DNA of 64,000 nt from Muricea muricata (GCA_963855995.1 OY979717.1:48652244-48716243), one strand, 5' to 3'. Positions 51,720 through 63,899 are shown, counted from the first letter of the stretch. Numbers and translations: made by a program. The notes: generated by a model not told the origin, from the letters alone.

Positions 51720-54262
51720 CATTGTTTTTGTTATAATGATAAAATATTACTCAGGATTCTAACTCAAAGGTTTTTATTCAACTTTTTATTTTTGCGACGT
51801 TTCGGGTAGTTTTACTATCCGTTCTCAAGCTTTCTACTTATTAAGTTTACAAAAATCACGACTACAACTACGAAATTGTCACCAACCGTCACCTGCTCAC
51901 GCATTTCAAAATTATCTATATGCGCGTGCTCATGCAAGCGTTCTTTGATTCACTATCTAAATATCTGTCTAGCGTAGGTCGCCATGTCGTTAACGGCTCA
52001 TAGTTATTTAATATTACATTCCCATTGCTTCTCTCTCGTAGTGACTCTATTCCTTCCCTTGCTTTTCTTTGCCGTAACCCATACTCGCATGCTACAACCC
52101 TTGCTTCACCCCAATCGATCCCACTTCCACAATCGACACTATGCCTTGCCAACCCGCCATCTTCTCTTCCCATCCGTTCCCTCGCTGCATCCAACCTCCC
52201 ATTCCGTATATCTTCGCCCGTCAACCTAACCTTGCTTTCGTGTTCTTTTCTCCGAGTTCCAAATAACCGCCAAGTCTCCCCAACATACACCGCCTTGTTG
52301 CATTTGCACGGTATCTTGTATACCACCGCCTTTCGCTTGTCCCCAAGTGGCTGTTGACTCTTCGTCTTTATGTCCCTCACCTTTCTCCCAGGCCTGAAAG
52401 CTGTCCGGAAATTCCGTTTCATTGCCACCCTCTTGAACTGCTCCGATAATCCCTGTACGTATGGTATGCTGACAACTCCTCTATAATTCTCATTCTCCTC
52501 CACCAGTTCTTTTCTTCCGTTCCTTTCTGTCTCCATGTATTTCCTCACCTTCCCTCTTTCATAACCATTTGCCACAAAGACATCCTCTATGTTTTTTAAC
52601 TCATTACCCAAATGTTGATCATCACACAGTGCCCGTGCTCTGTCCGCAAATCCTTTTATGATCCCTTTCTTCATATAAGGAGGATGGTTTGACTTTTCTT
52701 TAACGTTAATGTTCGTATGTGTTTTCTTATAATGTACCATACACTCAACTTGTTTCGTTTTTCTATCAACCCTCTGTTTCAAATCCAAAACCGGTAATAT
52801 ATCATCTTTCTGTTCCTCTTTGGTAAATTGTATTACTCCTTTCTCCATCCCGTTTAAATGCTCAAGTATCTTTTCGGAATCTTCCTTCTTACACTTCAAT
52901 TCACTATCATCCACATACCAATACCATTGATCCAATGGACATGGCGAGGTATCCATTGCCCGAATCTGAAAATCCTCCATGTAAATCTTTGCAATCTCAC
53001 CAGTTGTTCCGAGGCCAATCGGGCCACTGTCCAACACATAATGCTTTCCATTGTACTCACAATACGTTAAGCCAAACATCCATCTCAGCGACTCCATGAT
53101 CGAATCCACACCAAGTTCCGTGACCTTGCCCAGTGTCTCACATTTCCTCAATAACCTCTCCACCAGCTCAAGTGCCTTACTAATTGGTATCGATGGGTAT
53201 AGATTTTTCACATCATAACTAACCAGATCTCATTTCTTTCTACTCTCCAGCTTTTAACTTTTTCTTTCAATTCCCTAGAGTTCTTTACAAACAGTCCACC
53301 CCGTCCTTGGATTGTTCTTAAAATGGGTATCAAAAATCTTGAAATCCTTTCATACGGTGAACCCACAGTCGATACTACTCCTCGTAACGGTACTCCATCC
53401 TTGTGAATCTTTGGTAAACCCGACAGTCTTGGTGCATGGCAATCTTTTGGTTTCAAATATTTACCTGACTCTTCCGACAGCTCATTCTTCTTTACAATTT
53501 TTTCAATAATTTTTGTCCCAATTCGGCAAACCTTTTCTGTTAAATCCCAATCCTTTCCTGCCCTAATACTTGGTTTCGCCTTCAAATCAACAAGTACTTG
53601 CTTCATTTTGAACTCATAACTGTCTTCCTCTCCATGACTCTCCCATTTGTCCATAGCTACCATGACACGTCCTTTGTCAGCTGGCAGATATACTGTATTC
53701 TGGTCTTTCATAGCCCTCCTCTTTCCCCTTTCCTCTTGTTTATTTAAGTTTGACGGGTATTTCTTGTGTCTAGCCCTCTCTAAAATCACTCTTACATCCT
53801 CTCGTAATTCACTAACTTCCCGCTCTATTATATCATCACCAGTCTCTTTCCTTTCCCCTTCCACTCTTATCATCAAACAAATCTTTTCTGTCTCTGTTAT
53901 TATTGTCTCATACGGCACCCGTCTCGGTGTTTCACAAAAATCTGGTCCCAACGATAGGTATTGTTTTATATCATTATCAATTCCATTCTTTGTTAGATCC
54001 ACCAAAAACAAAAAAACACATTAAAACACATTAATGTTTGTTTCCAAAAACACATTAATGTTTTGTCAAAGCTTGAGGCGTGATTTATTTGAATACATCA
54101 AAATCATCACACATTTCCGCCTCTCAGCCATAACCTTAAACAAGTAAAAAGCTTGAGAACGGATAGTAAAACTATCCGAAACGTCGCAAAAATAAAAAGT
54201 TGAATAAAAACCTTTGAGTTAGAATCCTGAATAATATTTCATCATTATAACAAAAACAATTT
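51720..54262 (-). mobile_element. Penelope-like retroelement with inverted terminal repeats
   Basis: The coding region (51,916-54,011, minus) is enclosed by inverted copies of a ~115-bp terminal sequence (51,722-51,835 and 54,149-54,260). Landmarks are ttttgttataatgat, ggttttta-ttcaactttttatt, gcgacgtttcgggtagtttt and actatccgttctcaagc. The stem actatccg/cggatagt followed by gaaacgtc resembles the stem II and GAAAC part of a hammerhead, but the ctgaaga box is replaced by cttgagaa, so cleavage activity is doubtful. The A-rich sequence at 54,005-54,060 belongs to the 5' side. Confidence 0.82.
51916..54011 (-). pseudogene. Penelope-like reverse transcriptase with GIY-YIG endonuclease (one frameshift)
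   Basis: Two abutting frames on the minus strand: 54,011-53,208 (about 267 codons) and 53,230-51,916 (431 codons from the first Met). They encode one protein of about 700 residues. The first part has a charged N-terminal region, then NTVYLPADKGRVMVAMDK, GLPKIHKDGVPLRGVVS and GSPYERISRFLIPILR, typical of Penelope-type reverse transcriptases. The second has motif A YDVKNLYPSIPIS, GPIGLGTTGEIAKIYMEDF and motif C WYVDDSELKCK. Near the C-terminus AVVYKIPCKCNKAVYVGETW is the GIY-YIG core and H-x-VDCGSGIDW follows. The break is at ~53,215, where one missing base explains the shift (WL to WVSYDV). No other stop interrupts it, so it is a young copy. Confidence 0.85.
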
Positions 54263-56030
54263 TCTTCAATGTTGCTATAAAACTGTTATAAATGCTGTCA
54301 AAAAAGGTGATATTTGATGTTCAATTTCAGAACTTGCAAATAATTTATATCATCAGAAAGCTCCTTAACATATTTAAATCACTTCGATTTTTCAAGCAGT
54401 TTCCCAGTTATTGATCCTTCAAATTACGAAAACTGATCCTGGTCACTGCATATGAAAATATGCTCAGTAAAAACTTATAACTCACTAACTCACTTTAATT
54501 TTTTTAATATGTAGCTTTATAATAATGAAGGTTTTTTTGTAAAGTTACTGGCCTTTTTAGATCACTGTTTATCTCGAAGGAAGGCGATTAAAGTAGTTCA
54601 ATTTTTATTAGTGGTAAATTTATTATATATTGAAGGGACTGTCATATCATTAAATTATTTGCAACTATTTACAATTCTATTTGGAAGGCTACCACAGTAA
54701 ATTAGGAAATTGTTCAGCCATATCAAAGACCATAAAAAATCACAAACTTGATCATAAACGACCAATTATACAATACATGGTCCCGTACACTTTAAACACC
54801 TAAAAATTCACAACTTTTAGCAAGTCAACTTGACGTCAAATTGTTGCGTTCACAATGCTTGTGTCCCAAGTTGCCAACAACTTGCAACTTGTTGATAACT
54901 TGCTACAAGTTTGACAGGAATATCAGACTTCCTACAATAAGGATGTCTTTACAACTCTGATACAGACCTGTTGCAACAAAATTGTCACAAAGTTAATATT
55001 GTCACAATATTGTTTTATTATGACTGCATCAGTCTTGTTGAAACAACTTTGTACATGACAAGTCAGACAGTCCCATAAAGCTTTTTAAAATTTAACAGCT
55101 TTTTCCAAACTTGTTCCACCAACTTGGCACATGCAGTGGAAACACAACTTGCAAAGTGAAACAGCTTGTGATATTATCGACATACCAAAATACGATGGCG
55201 GACATATTGCCATACATTTTACGATGATTCAAATAAAAAAATCTCGAGAACTAAAAACTTTCCAAGAAGGTGCAAAATTGTTTTCTGTGACCGACGTGAT
55301 ACAGTAACTACAGCGGTTTGCAGTTACCATATATAACTAAGTTATATGCAACACACATGCAAAAGAAGATATATACAGACTATTCTACGATTATACGGAC
55401 ACCTGGCTTTATATTCTCGCGCTAAAACTTAGAACTGACATGAATCATAAAAATGAGACTCTACAAAGTTCACAGAAAAACGTTTCGCGAACACAGGGTT
55501 TTAGATTCCCCGACAAACTTTTTAAGTGTAACCCGGTAAGACAAAAACATTCGAGATAAACACAATTTTCAATTCATTCTGGCTACTGAAACGGAGCCCC
55601 ATACCGTATCCTATTAAGATGCAGGTGTTTGGGAAGTAGAAAAATTTAACCGACATTGTTTATTCACAATCTTTGGTTAACCAACATTTACAGGACGGCA
55701 TGGTAGTATAATTAGGCGAAGATTATAATAAAAGCGAACATTTCGTTAATTTCATTTCGTTAATTTCATTGAAAATATTTTTAGACTTGATAGGAAAAAT
55801 ATCTGACAAGATTTCGTACACGATCTTACACATTCTTTCAAATGAAGTATTTGCATGACCCTTTCAAATGAAGTACTTATATGCCCGGGACAAGGTGGGA
55901 TAATTTTGGTGTTTTGAAAAAAGTCACTTATATACGGAAGTTCGCAGTACGAGTAAAATGGCTGTCAGACGATCTCATAGTTGAACAACGTTCTCCATGC
56001 AGTAGCCTTTTGTTCCGAAGTATACTATAA
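54263..56030. other. Intergenic, repeat-derived, no gene seen
   Basis: Around 54,840-55,180 the sequence is dense in caacttg/caagttg words in both orientations (such as caacttgcaacttgttgata), as in a decayed palindromic element; a similar text opens the window (1-130). I see no exon of the RhoBTB-like gene here. Confidence 0.4.
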
Positions 56031-56035
56031 CATAG

Positions 56036-56125
56036 CCCTAAAAACACATCAATGTTTTGTCAAAGCTTGAGGCGTGATTTATTTGAATACATCAAAATCA
56101 TCACACACTTCCGCCTCTCATGTGA
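56036..56125. repeat. Fragment repeating the Penelope-like element 5' region
   Basis: acatcaatgttttgtcaaag, cttgaggcgtgatttatttg and catcaaaatcatcacacact are repeated from 54,047-54,122 in the same orientation, with two or three mismatches. Confidence 0.7.
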
Positions 56126-56998
56126 ACAGTCCTAAATCTTTATCCCAACATTCTTCGACCAAAGAAAAATATGAACAATGCCAGTCACATATCTACTCCC
56201 TAAACGCAGCCGTGCAAACTCTCAGGCAACCCTCTAACTACTATTTTGTTAATAGCATCACTAGAACATTGTTAGTTAGTATATACCAGACAAAATGTTT
56301 CGTTCCTATCATTGCGTTTGACAAGACAGCGTAACCGACTGTCAACAATGCGCACAAACAATCTCCCCGGTCTTGTATATTCACATTAAAGCACACGAAG
56401 ACGTTCGGTCATGTGTCTTCCGGTAAGCATTAAGCTCTGTCAAATAGCAGGGGGGTGGCCACCTCTGTTGCTCAATTACGATAAGGTTGTCTGTCGACAA
56501 ACAATCCAGTTCTTTTTTCTTCTTTAATTCTTCGAAATTAATCGCAATATAATAGAGATACTTGGAGGCTAGTTGGTGAGCATTGTGAGTCTACAACAAA
56601 GCACAAAAAAATGCCTAAAAAATATTGTCTTCATGACGTACACCAAAGAAGTTAGTAGGGTTTTTATTTGAAAGCGAGCACATGATTCGTGACGCAATTT
56701 TCAAGAATAGTATTTTCATATAACCTAAACATAAGGTCAGCTATTTAAGATTTTATCATTTATTCGCTACTCATTTGTACTGATTTATTAACATCATGCT
56801 ACACACGAGATGGCTAACGAGTTTACATGGATAAATTTCACGGATACATATCACGTGAACGACCTTGCCCAGTCTGCATGTCAAGTAATACTGTTTTTTA
56901 TATAGTAAGAAATTATAATGGGCGCCTCGTTTAAACGAGCTGGTAAACTGTCGCTTAGTGGTTATCAGTTGTTGGATAATTTTTTAGGCGAACTTTAC

Positions 56999-59900
56999 CT
57001 GTGCAGTGACAATGAGTTCGACGAGTTCTCCAACTCGATCACTTTTTTTCTTGCTGTTTGCCAGAGATGCTTCCATATTCTTCTCCAGACAAACCTCGCA
57101 TAACGTGAGGAGCCGAGAAGAGCAAAACTGATTGGCAACTTTGAGGACCTCGATAGGATTGTGGTGCTCAAAATTTACATCGTCTGTGTAGAGATACTGC
57201 AGGAAACCAAGAAAACCATCCAACGAGACGGACGGTAAAGGAATCTAATTTTCGCATAAAAGAAAATGCGTGGAAATTTTGCAATGAAAATAAACGTTTA
57301 ATTTGTTTGATAATCAGGCTTCATAGCTACTGTACAGCTAATTAGTTTCTAGTTCGTTGATGATTATCCCACAACAATTGTTGTATCAACCCTAAAGTAT
57401 AGAAGACTTTTCCTAGAAAACTATGCACTGAAAGCGTCAGGCGGCAATCCGACCGTTCTAAGAACAGCAGCATTAGAACTATGGACTAAGGGACGGTCTA
57501 AGAGAGCACTCGTTCAACTTACAAACTTTGAGAAAATGTATTTTACTATAATATGTTTTGATATCTTTAATTCCCGTCTAAAACATGCTGAATATGCCTG
57601 GATGGCTTAATAAAATCTTATTTGAACGTAAGCCAACCCCACTTTGACGCAACCATTGTGTTAGTTTTCATATGAAGTATCAGTGGCAATAGTTGGAAAC
57701 CCCAAGATGTGAAGATCTCACAAACTTGATGTTGACTTCTTAAATTTTGACTAACATGCAGTAATACACTGCATCAAACATTAGTGCTTGATCATTAAAC
57801 ACTAGTCTTTCATTTCTGTTTAATTCAACAAAACGCAAGAAACGATTGTTTTTTAGGACACAATCATTAGCACAGAACAACGGTCATTAACACACAGCAA
57901 TGGACCATTCCCCAATTAGACAAACTTTTAGATTCGAAAAAAATTTTAGCACAGTTGGAAAGAGCTTTCTAAATTTAGTGAAAAGGTGAAGTTGGGTTGT
58001 AAATTGTCGAAAATATAGTAATGTAAACATTTCCACATAGTGGTAACGCTTTTCTGTGCCTAATAAAAAAGTATACAAAATTCGCAAACTTTTTCGGCTG
58101 TTCTAGTTGATTATCCAAATTCAAAATTTGTCTAATAGGGGAATGGTCTATTGTTTATCGTTGTGTGCAAATGAACAATCGTTGTTTTTCGTATTTTGAT
58201 ACCGTGATCAAACACTCCAACGCGTTGTTGAAATAGTACTTACAGTTATTTTGTAATGTACCTCGAAGTAATGTACCAAATTATTATGGGCGTCCAGTTA
58301 TTATATATATATAAGAGAGTATGGTACTAAAAATACATACTGATGTATTTTGGTTGTGTTTTCCATATATTCAGTAGTGAACATATCGATCACGTGATCA
58401 TTTCCGCCAATAATTTTGTTTTCAAAATGGCGATGTTTGCAAGAGCAGCGAACCAATTTTCACCTTTGTTGAGAAAGAAGAAAACTACATTGGTTGTGTC
58501 GAAGAAAAAATAGAAATATTACACGACAACACGAAGGTATTCTTTGAGTTTAAATGATGTAATTAGTTGAAATAAAGCTTACATTTTTGACCATTATCAA
58601 TCGAAAGTTAATATTGAGTTATGTTAGCTTGGCTCTTTAAATACGACTGTATGATAAACAGAACATTGCACGGCAACTTGAAGATATGATTTTTTATTAT
58701 CTTCACGTGGTTAAAACAATATCTAACTCATTCGCTGCGCCTTTTCACCACTCGAAGATACAATTCATATATTCACACCGTCGTGTGATGTCCTCTACAT
58801 GTTATATCACACAGTATCTGAAATGATCATGCTGCCTCAATACAGACGGGCGCTCCCCTCTTCTTGATCCATGCTAAGACTTCAAGCTTTTTCATCAGGG
58901 ATTTAAAAAGTTGTTAATATATAAAGGATATTATACGGCGGTGCGAAGATATAGACCACGAGAAGAAAAAATTCATATCTTCAACCTGCTGTGTAATGTT
59001 ATGTTTATTATATAGTCCTATTTTAAAGATCCAAGCCAGTATTATTAATTTTCGATCAATAATACTAAAAATTTAGCTGTACTCCAACTAATTAAATCAT
59101 ATTATTCAAACTCAAAGAGCATGCTTTTGGTGATTTACTACAAGTCCTTCCATTTTTTCGACACACAAACAGGTAGTTTTTTCTGTGAACAAAGGTAAAA
59201 ATTGGTTCGCAGCTCCAACAAATATCGCCATATTGAAAACACAAAATTATTGGTCACGTGAGCGACATCTTCATTAGTGAAGATACATGGAAAAAAAACC
59301 TCACTGTGTGTTTTTCGTATCTTATTGTCTACTATATAATAAGCATAATTATATACACCTACCTCTTTCTGACCACTTTCCTGAAAATTCCCACTCAACA
59401 TGGCCGCCATGAAATCACAATGCGCAACGAGAACGCACAAATGAGCACGAACAAGTTGCTCCTCAACACGAAACGAAACATCTGAGAAACGAGACGTATT
59501 GCAGAATAATTCATTGTTGAAGGACACGAACTCGGCCTTCCATTGTTCCCGTAAATCTTGCTCAGACATTTCCAGGTCGTCTTTAAAAAATTCTGTTAAA
59601 ATATCGATTTGAAATGTTCGCGCTAAATCAAGGACAGCCATAGAGTGTTTGTCTTCGGCTGCTGTCGAGAGATGAAGCTTTCCCGTGTACATAAAATTGA
59701 GAACCTCACTCAAAGCTGATTTAGATATATCGTCACTTAGTGTTAATAATATCGTTTGGGATTCTTCGAAATGAACGCAGTCATACGGGATATCCCGATC
59801 AGTGGACACCAGGACTAAGCCAGTGACGCGGCCATTGTTAATATCCTTACTGGTTAGTTTCCCGCCAATTTTAGCCTCAGGATTGGCAGCAATTAGGTTT

Positions 59901-60093
59901 GTTATGGCCGTGTTACTGAGGAATATACGTCTAAATAACGTAGATGTACAACACAAGACCAAACGGTGAACTTCCATTGTGCTTTTATCAGGGAAGATGA
60001 ACGTGACATCAGTGCCAGAGCTCGTGTCACCAATTAACTTTCTCATGTTGGTCGAAAATAGCGATGGCTCCAATGCAACCACAGGAAGCGGAC
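56999..60093 (-). CDS. RhoBTB-like tandem BTB protein (partial)
   Basis: Two internal exons on the minus strand: 60,093-59,363 (acceptor tttag, donor gtaggt) and 57,244-56,999 (acceptor ttag, donor gtaaag), joined in phase 0. The upstream exon enters in phase 1 with PLPVVALEPSLFSTNMRKL. The first BTB domain starts GTDVTFIFPDKSTMEVHRLV and LCCTSTLFRRIF, has a ~60-residue insertion, and resumes SALSEVLNFMYTGKLHLS. The second BTB starts FSDVSFRVEEQLVRAHLCVL and MAAMLSGNFQESGQKE, and crosses into the next exon (FLGFLQYLYTDDVNFEHH, then CSSRLLTLCEVCLEKNM). A split first BTB followed by a second is the RhoBTB arrangement. Such proteins are cullin-3 adaptors with an N-terminal Rho-type GTPase domain. 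I found neither the GTPase exons nor the last exon. Confidence 0.78.
57899..58152. mobile_element. Palindromic MITE (GGACCATTCCCC family), copy 2
   Basis: Starts aatggaccattccccaatta and ends ggggaatggtctatt. The middle shares gtggtaacgcttttc and aaaagtatacaaaattcgca with the copy at 32,181-32,574. It is shorter because parts of both arms are deleted. Lies in the intron between the two RhoBTB-like exons. Confidence 0.8.
58160..59360. other. Intron of the RhoBTB-like gene
   Basis: AT-rich, no recognisable exon. A stretch near 58,420-58,480 (ccaataattttgttttcaaa, atggcgatgttt) pairs loosely with 59,205-59,260 on the opposite strand (caaatatcgccatattgaaa), together with gatcacgtgatca/ggtcacgtgagc words, suggesting the remains of a palindromic element of about 0.8 kb. 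Confidence 0.4.
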
Positions 60094-60099
60094 CTAAAA

Positions 60100-62310
60100 A
60101 ACATGAAAATAGAAGTTATCTATACGTTTAAAACATACATGAAAAATACGCATGAATAAACGTGCCATGCATGTTGTATCTCAACAAGTCCTATTGATCA
60201 TGTGGCACAAACATTATTTTTTGCACTAGAAACATATATATATTCATTCATATCCAAAATATATTCATTCTGACATCCAAAGGCGCTTATGTATCGCTGA
60301 TTTCATGAAGTGCCTCTTTGCGGTGAATTTACACAACAAGAAACAGTCCGACCGCAACAACGCGAGCACAACGCGCGCGTGCGCCCTACGGTTTTTGGCT
60401 AATTTAATTTCCGTTTATTATGCGCATGATAATTAAAATTTGCTGATAAGAAGGGATGCTTATTGATCACGTTGGCTAATTGAATCATTCATGCAAATGC
60501 CCAAGCTGCAATACTTTGCCAGCTGAACTGCCGACTGACCTAAATAGTGGCTGTGAAACTTTTTGGACTTCTCTAGCTAAAGGTAAGTGCATTAAGTATA
60601 AGTAAAGAACTATGATTTGTTCGTGCGAAGAAAATCAAGAGTTTGGCGAAATGATTACTTCTAAAGAAGCTGTGAAGTCCGTAATGTAAACAAACGCTTT
60701 GTCACACAAATCTTGAAACAAACAAGTGGAATAAGTGTCAGTATAATGCAATAAAATCAAACCAGGATTGTGACCGCCTATAGGAACCACTATATCTTAC
60801 GCTGACGGTTGGAGTAACCAATCCAATATTGACTTCAACGTATCTAAGTGCGAAGTTCAGTCAATATCCCGCCGAAAAAAGCCCGATTGAATCAAAGTAC
60901 CATTTTGGCTCAACAGAACTAATGCGTGTGGAAAGTGAGCTTGACCTTGGACTTACTGTAACAATTAAGTTATCTTAGAATCAACATATCATCCTGTATC
61001 CATAAGGCGAATAAAATGTTGGGACTGTTACGAAGAACCCGAAGGAGTTCCTCGCATGGGATCCCAAGTTCCGATTGCGCTCCTTCCTTTTGGTATGTTT
61101 AGCAATACGGTATCTAAACATTTCTATCTTGGCGAATTTGTTTGACGCGAGCGAAAACAAAAATTGAATAACATGATTGGTCGGCAAAAAATTCGCCGCG
61201 AAAAATTAAGTAGAAACCGTTCCTACTTTTCATGGCAGCGAAGTTACGGTTAGTAAGACGAAGTAAAAAATAGGTTTTGGCGAGAAGGTTTTGTATTTGT
61301 TAAAGCCTATATTTTCCAATTGGCGATTTTTTTCGCACGAGGCGCAAACAAAAATCCTGCAGCGACGTGATTTATGACATAGGTGGCCCAGAAAGCAGTG
61401 GTTTTTACTTTAAATAAATCAATCTTATAATATTCCTTTTACAGCTGACCGAAAATTGCCGTATTGTAATTGCCAATCTTCTGCCGCGCTATAGTCGGAT
61501 AATTCTCTGGCGAAGTTCGTGTAGTTCGTCCGCGTCGCGTGATCTTAATTAGCTCGCCAAACGCGCCGATCTAAAACGCACCAAAAGATCTGAAATTACA
61601 ATTTGGCAAGTTTTGGGCAGCTGTAAAAGGAATACCATATAAAAGGTAGATTGATTTACTTAAGGTAAAAACCACTACTTTCCGGGTCACCTATGGTGGC
61701 TGGCAAAAAAATTCGCTTCGAGAAAGTCGAAAGCATGTGTATTTACCAGAAATGTACGAAATTACCAAACATTTTTGGGCCGCCTGTGATTTTTTACAAC
61801 AAAGTAAACTTCTGTTTGGGGGACAAAAATTAACTCGCCAAGAGAAAAGTGCTTTAGCTTTGGCGAAAAAGTTTTGCATAAGTAAGTTTCTTGTTGTATG
61901 TTTTCAATCACAGTATAAAAGTTTTGCATTAAAGTTTTGCATCAAAGTTTTGCATTTGCGAAAAATTATAAAGGAAAAGCGCGCGCGAAACAATTAACTG
62001 ACGTGGTCAAAGTGACGGTTAATTATGTGACGTGCGTTTCTAAGTAACCAGTTTGAGTTTTGAACAAGTAACTCAGTATTCGTCTTTTTGAATTCGAATT
62101 TCAAGGAAAACAGAAGTCATTAAGCAAGTTTTCGCAGTTAAAGTAAGTTTAAATATTGTTAATCAATCGTTCTGACTTCTGAATTGATTTTAACAGTAAC
62201 TGAATGCGGACATAACCAGTTAGTTCTTTTTTATTGGGTCTTTATTTACGATTACAATTGTTTATTATTATTTTATCATAATTGTTTATTGAAAATTCAT
62301 TTATACACAC
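60100..62310. other. Upstream of the RhoBTB-like exons, no gene seen
   Basis: Searched for GTPase-domain exons on the minus strand (G1 GxxxxGK and DTAG-like motifs) without success. Contains the inverted repeat at 61,370-61,700 and A/T-rich hairpins with tcgc/gcga words (61,190-61,340, 61,690-61,880). Confidence 0.4.
61370..61702. repeat. Inverted repeat, ~75-bp arms
   Basis: Left arm taggtggcccagaaagcagt and ggtttttacttta-ataaatcaatctt, then ccttttacagctg. Right arm is the imperfect reverse complement (cagctgtaaaagg, agattgatttac, gtaaaaaccactactttccg, ggtcaccta). Between them are about 160 unpaired bases. No terminal duplication was resolved. Confidence 0.65.
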
Positions 62311-62318
62311 AGTAAAAT

Positions 62319-62571
62319 CATAGATATTAGAAAGGGGAATGGATTGGCAACGCTATTCAATACCATACACGATCTTCGGTTCAGTTGTTTTGAATAAACC
62401 GGAAACAAACATTGCACAACTCGCTATGGTAATTATGCGCATAAACGAAATTGAGTTCATGAGCATAATTACCATTCAAGTTGGGCAATGTTTGCTTCCG
62501 GTGTGCTCAACTGAAGATAAAATATAGATAACAAAAGAGTTGCCAATCCATCCCTTTTTCTAATATCTATG
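62319..62571. mobile_element. Palindromic MITE, 253 bp, 7-bp target duplication
   Basis: Starts catagatattagaaagggga and ends with the inverted form (ccctttttctaatatctatg). Arms pair further (ggattggcaac/gttgccaatcc, gcataattaccat/atggtaattatgc). The direct repeat gtaaaat flanks it (62,312-62,318 and 62,572-62,578). Confidence 0.82.
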
Positions 62572-62584
62572 GTAAAATCACCAA

Positions 62585-62710
62585 CAACGTGACCGTGACA
62601 TCAAGCTCGTGAGTTCGATTCTCACCGCGGTTAAAGTACTTTTCACTTTCCCAGTTGGAACGCATTCACTTGAGAGCATTTTATCCAAACATTATTATTA
62701 TTATTACCAA
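62585..62710 (+). mobile_element. tRNA-derived SINE, family B (5'-truncated)
   Basis: B-box region gctcgtgagttcgattctca, then ccgcggttaaagtacttttc and cactttcccagtt, and a tail of att repeats (62,692-62,706). The A-box half is missing; the MITE sits directly upstream. Matches 40,474-40,525 on the opposite strand. Confidence 0.7.
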
Positions 62711-63180
62711 GTGGACAAAATCACCACAACATAAGACAAGGACATAAAAACTACTACAAAACAACAAGTATTACTACCGATTTGCATGATTGCCGCGTGT
62801 GGTATAAATAGATAATTTTAAAAGCTCTTTTTAGTTTGTAAGGTGATAATAACTACTTATTTTGGTTTGTTCAAACACCACATACAATAATTAACATGGA
62901 ATTGGCATGGTTTGTTTACAACAACTTTGTTTATAGATATAAATGCATTTGGATAATCTTTTTACTCAACCACGAATGGCGGGCCCCGTAAATATTCGTT
63001 CACATTAGTTAGCGCCTCGACTTTGGTGAACATTGGCCGAGAAAGCGTCGGTCCCACATCCGCTTAGCCTGTTGAGTATTAAACTAGGTCTAAAATTTCA
63101 AGGCTTTTTAATTCATTTGTTTTGTCATGCCGGTTCCCCTATCCAAATCTTGTATACCTAGATAACACCAGGATAACACG

Positions 63181-63600
63181 ATGGATAGGAATGTCACACC
63201 TGATTTAAAAAGTTATGAACTATGGATGCAAAGAATGAACAAGCTACGCGAAGACTTTGACGAGGTGTCATGGAGACCCGCAGTGCATAGTTTCACAGCG
63301 AAGGACAGTTACAGACTGACTGGAGTCTACGAAATCAGAGATGAAAACAAAGTAATCTATATAGGAGGAAATCCATTCTGTAGTAACATTCGAGACTGTT
63401 TGAACGCGCATTTCAGTGGCAATGATGGCCTGGCTATTGGCTCCTATCTTACAGGTGAAGCGTCGAAAAATTGGAGTAAAATATCCGTACGCTGGATGGC
63501 TGCCAAGAATCCACCAGAAGTCGTATATTATCTTTTGCAAGAACATAGAATGCGCCATGGCTGTTATCCAACATTTAATCAAGTGCCAAAGCAAACTTAA
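63181..63600 (+). CDS. Free-standing GIY-YIG-like domain protein, intronless
   Basis: One exon of 139 codons. The start codon has a good context (cacgATGG) and an AATAAA lies 42 bp after the stop (63,642-63,647). The protein contains GVYEIRDENKVIYIGGNPF (residues ~57-75), which matches the GIY...YIG pair as GVY...YIG, then an Arg in NIRDCLNAHFSG. Near the end comes EVVYYLLQEHRMRHGCYPTFN, with a Glu and a final Asn in the spacing expected for the catalytic Glu and conserved Asn of the fold. The domain fills almost the whole protein, with a ~55-residue N-terminal extension containing WMQRMNKLREDFDEVSWRP. No reverse transcriptase is nearby, and it does not resemble the Penelope nuclease in detail. 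The lack of introns might mean a retrocopy or a domesticated element. Function unknown; nuclease activity is inferred only. Confidence 0.7.
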   Translation: MDRNVTPDLKSYELWMQRMNKLREDFDEVSWRPAVHSFTAKDSYRLTGVYEIRDENKVIYIGGNPFCSNIRDCLNAHFSGNDGLAIGSYLTGEASKNWSKISVRWMAAKNPPEVVYYLLQEHRMRHGCYPTFNQVPKQT

Positions 63601-63899
63601 CGCCTATAATTATCTGTATACAATCATATACTTTTATTTAAAATAAATAGATCTGATCTCAATTCTCAATTGTTTTCCAGCGCCAAACTTTCTCAGTATT
63701 GATTGTTTTCGCTACGACCCTCGGGTAAGCCTGCATCATTGACTGGGGCTTGAAAAAAACTTCGATAATGAGAATAGATACAGTAATGTACAGTAATGAC
63801 ATTTTGTACAGTAACGACACCAAACGCAGACAGATTATGACGGAGAGGCCACGCTATATATACTGGCCAAGTAATCTGTGCGTTGCGAATAATAACAAT

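Noticed and set aside
51984-54024. Plus-strand frames of 60-125 codons
   Set aside because: Antisense shadows of the Penelope-like coding region.
59138-59362. Extension of the RhoBTB-like exon to the stop at 59,138
   Set aside because: The frame after the gtaggt donor at 59,362 loses BTB similarity, while the exon at 57,244 continues the domain in phase.
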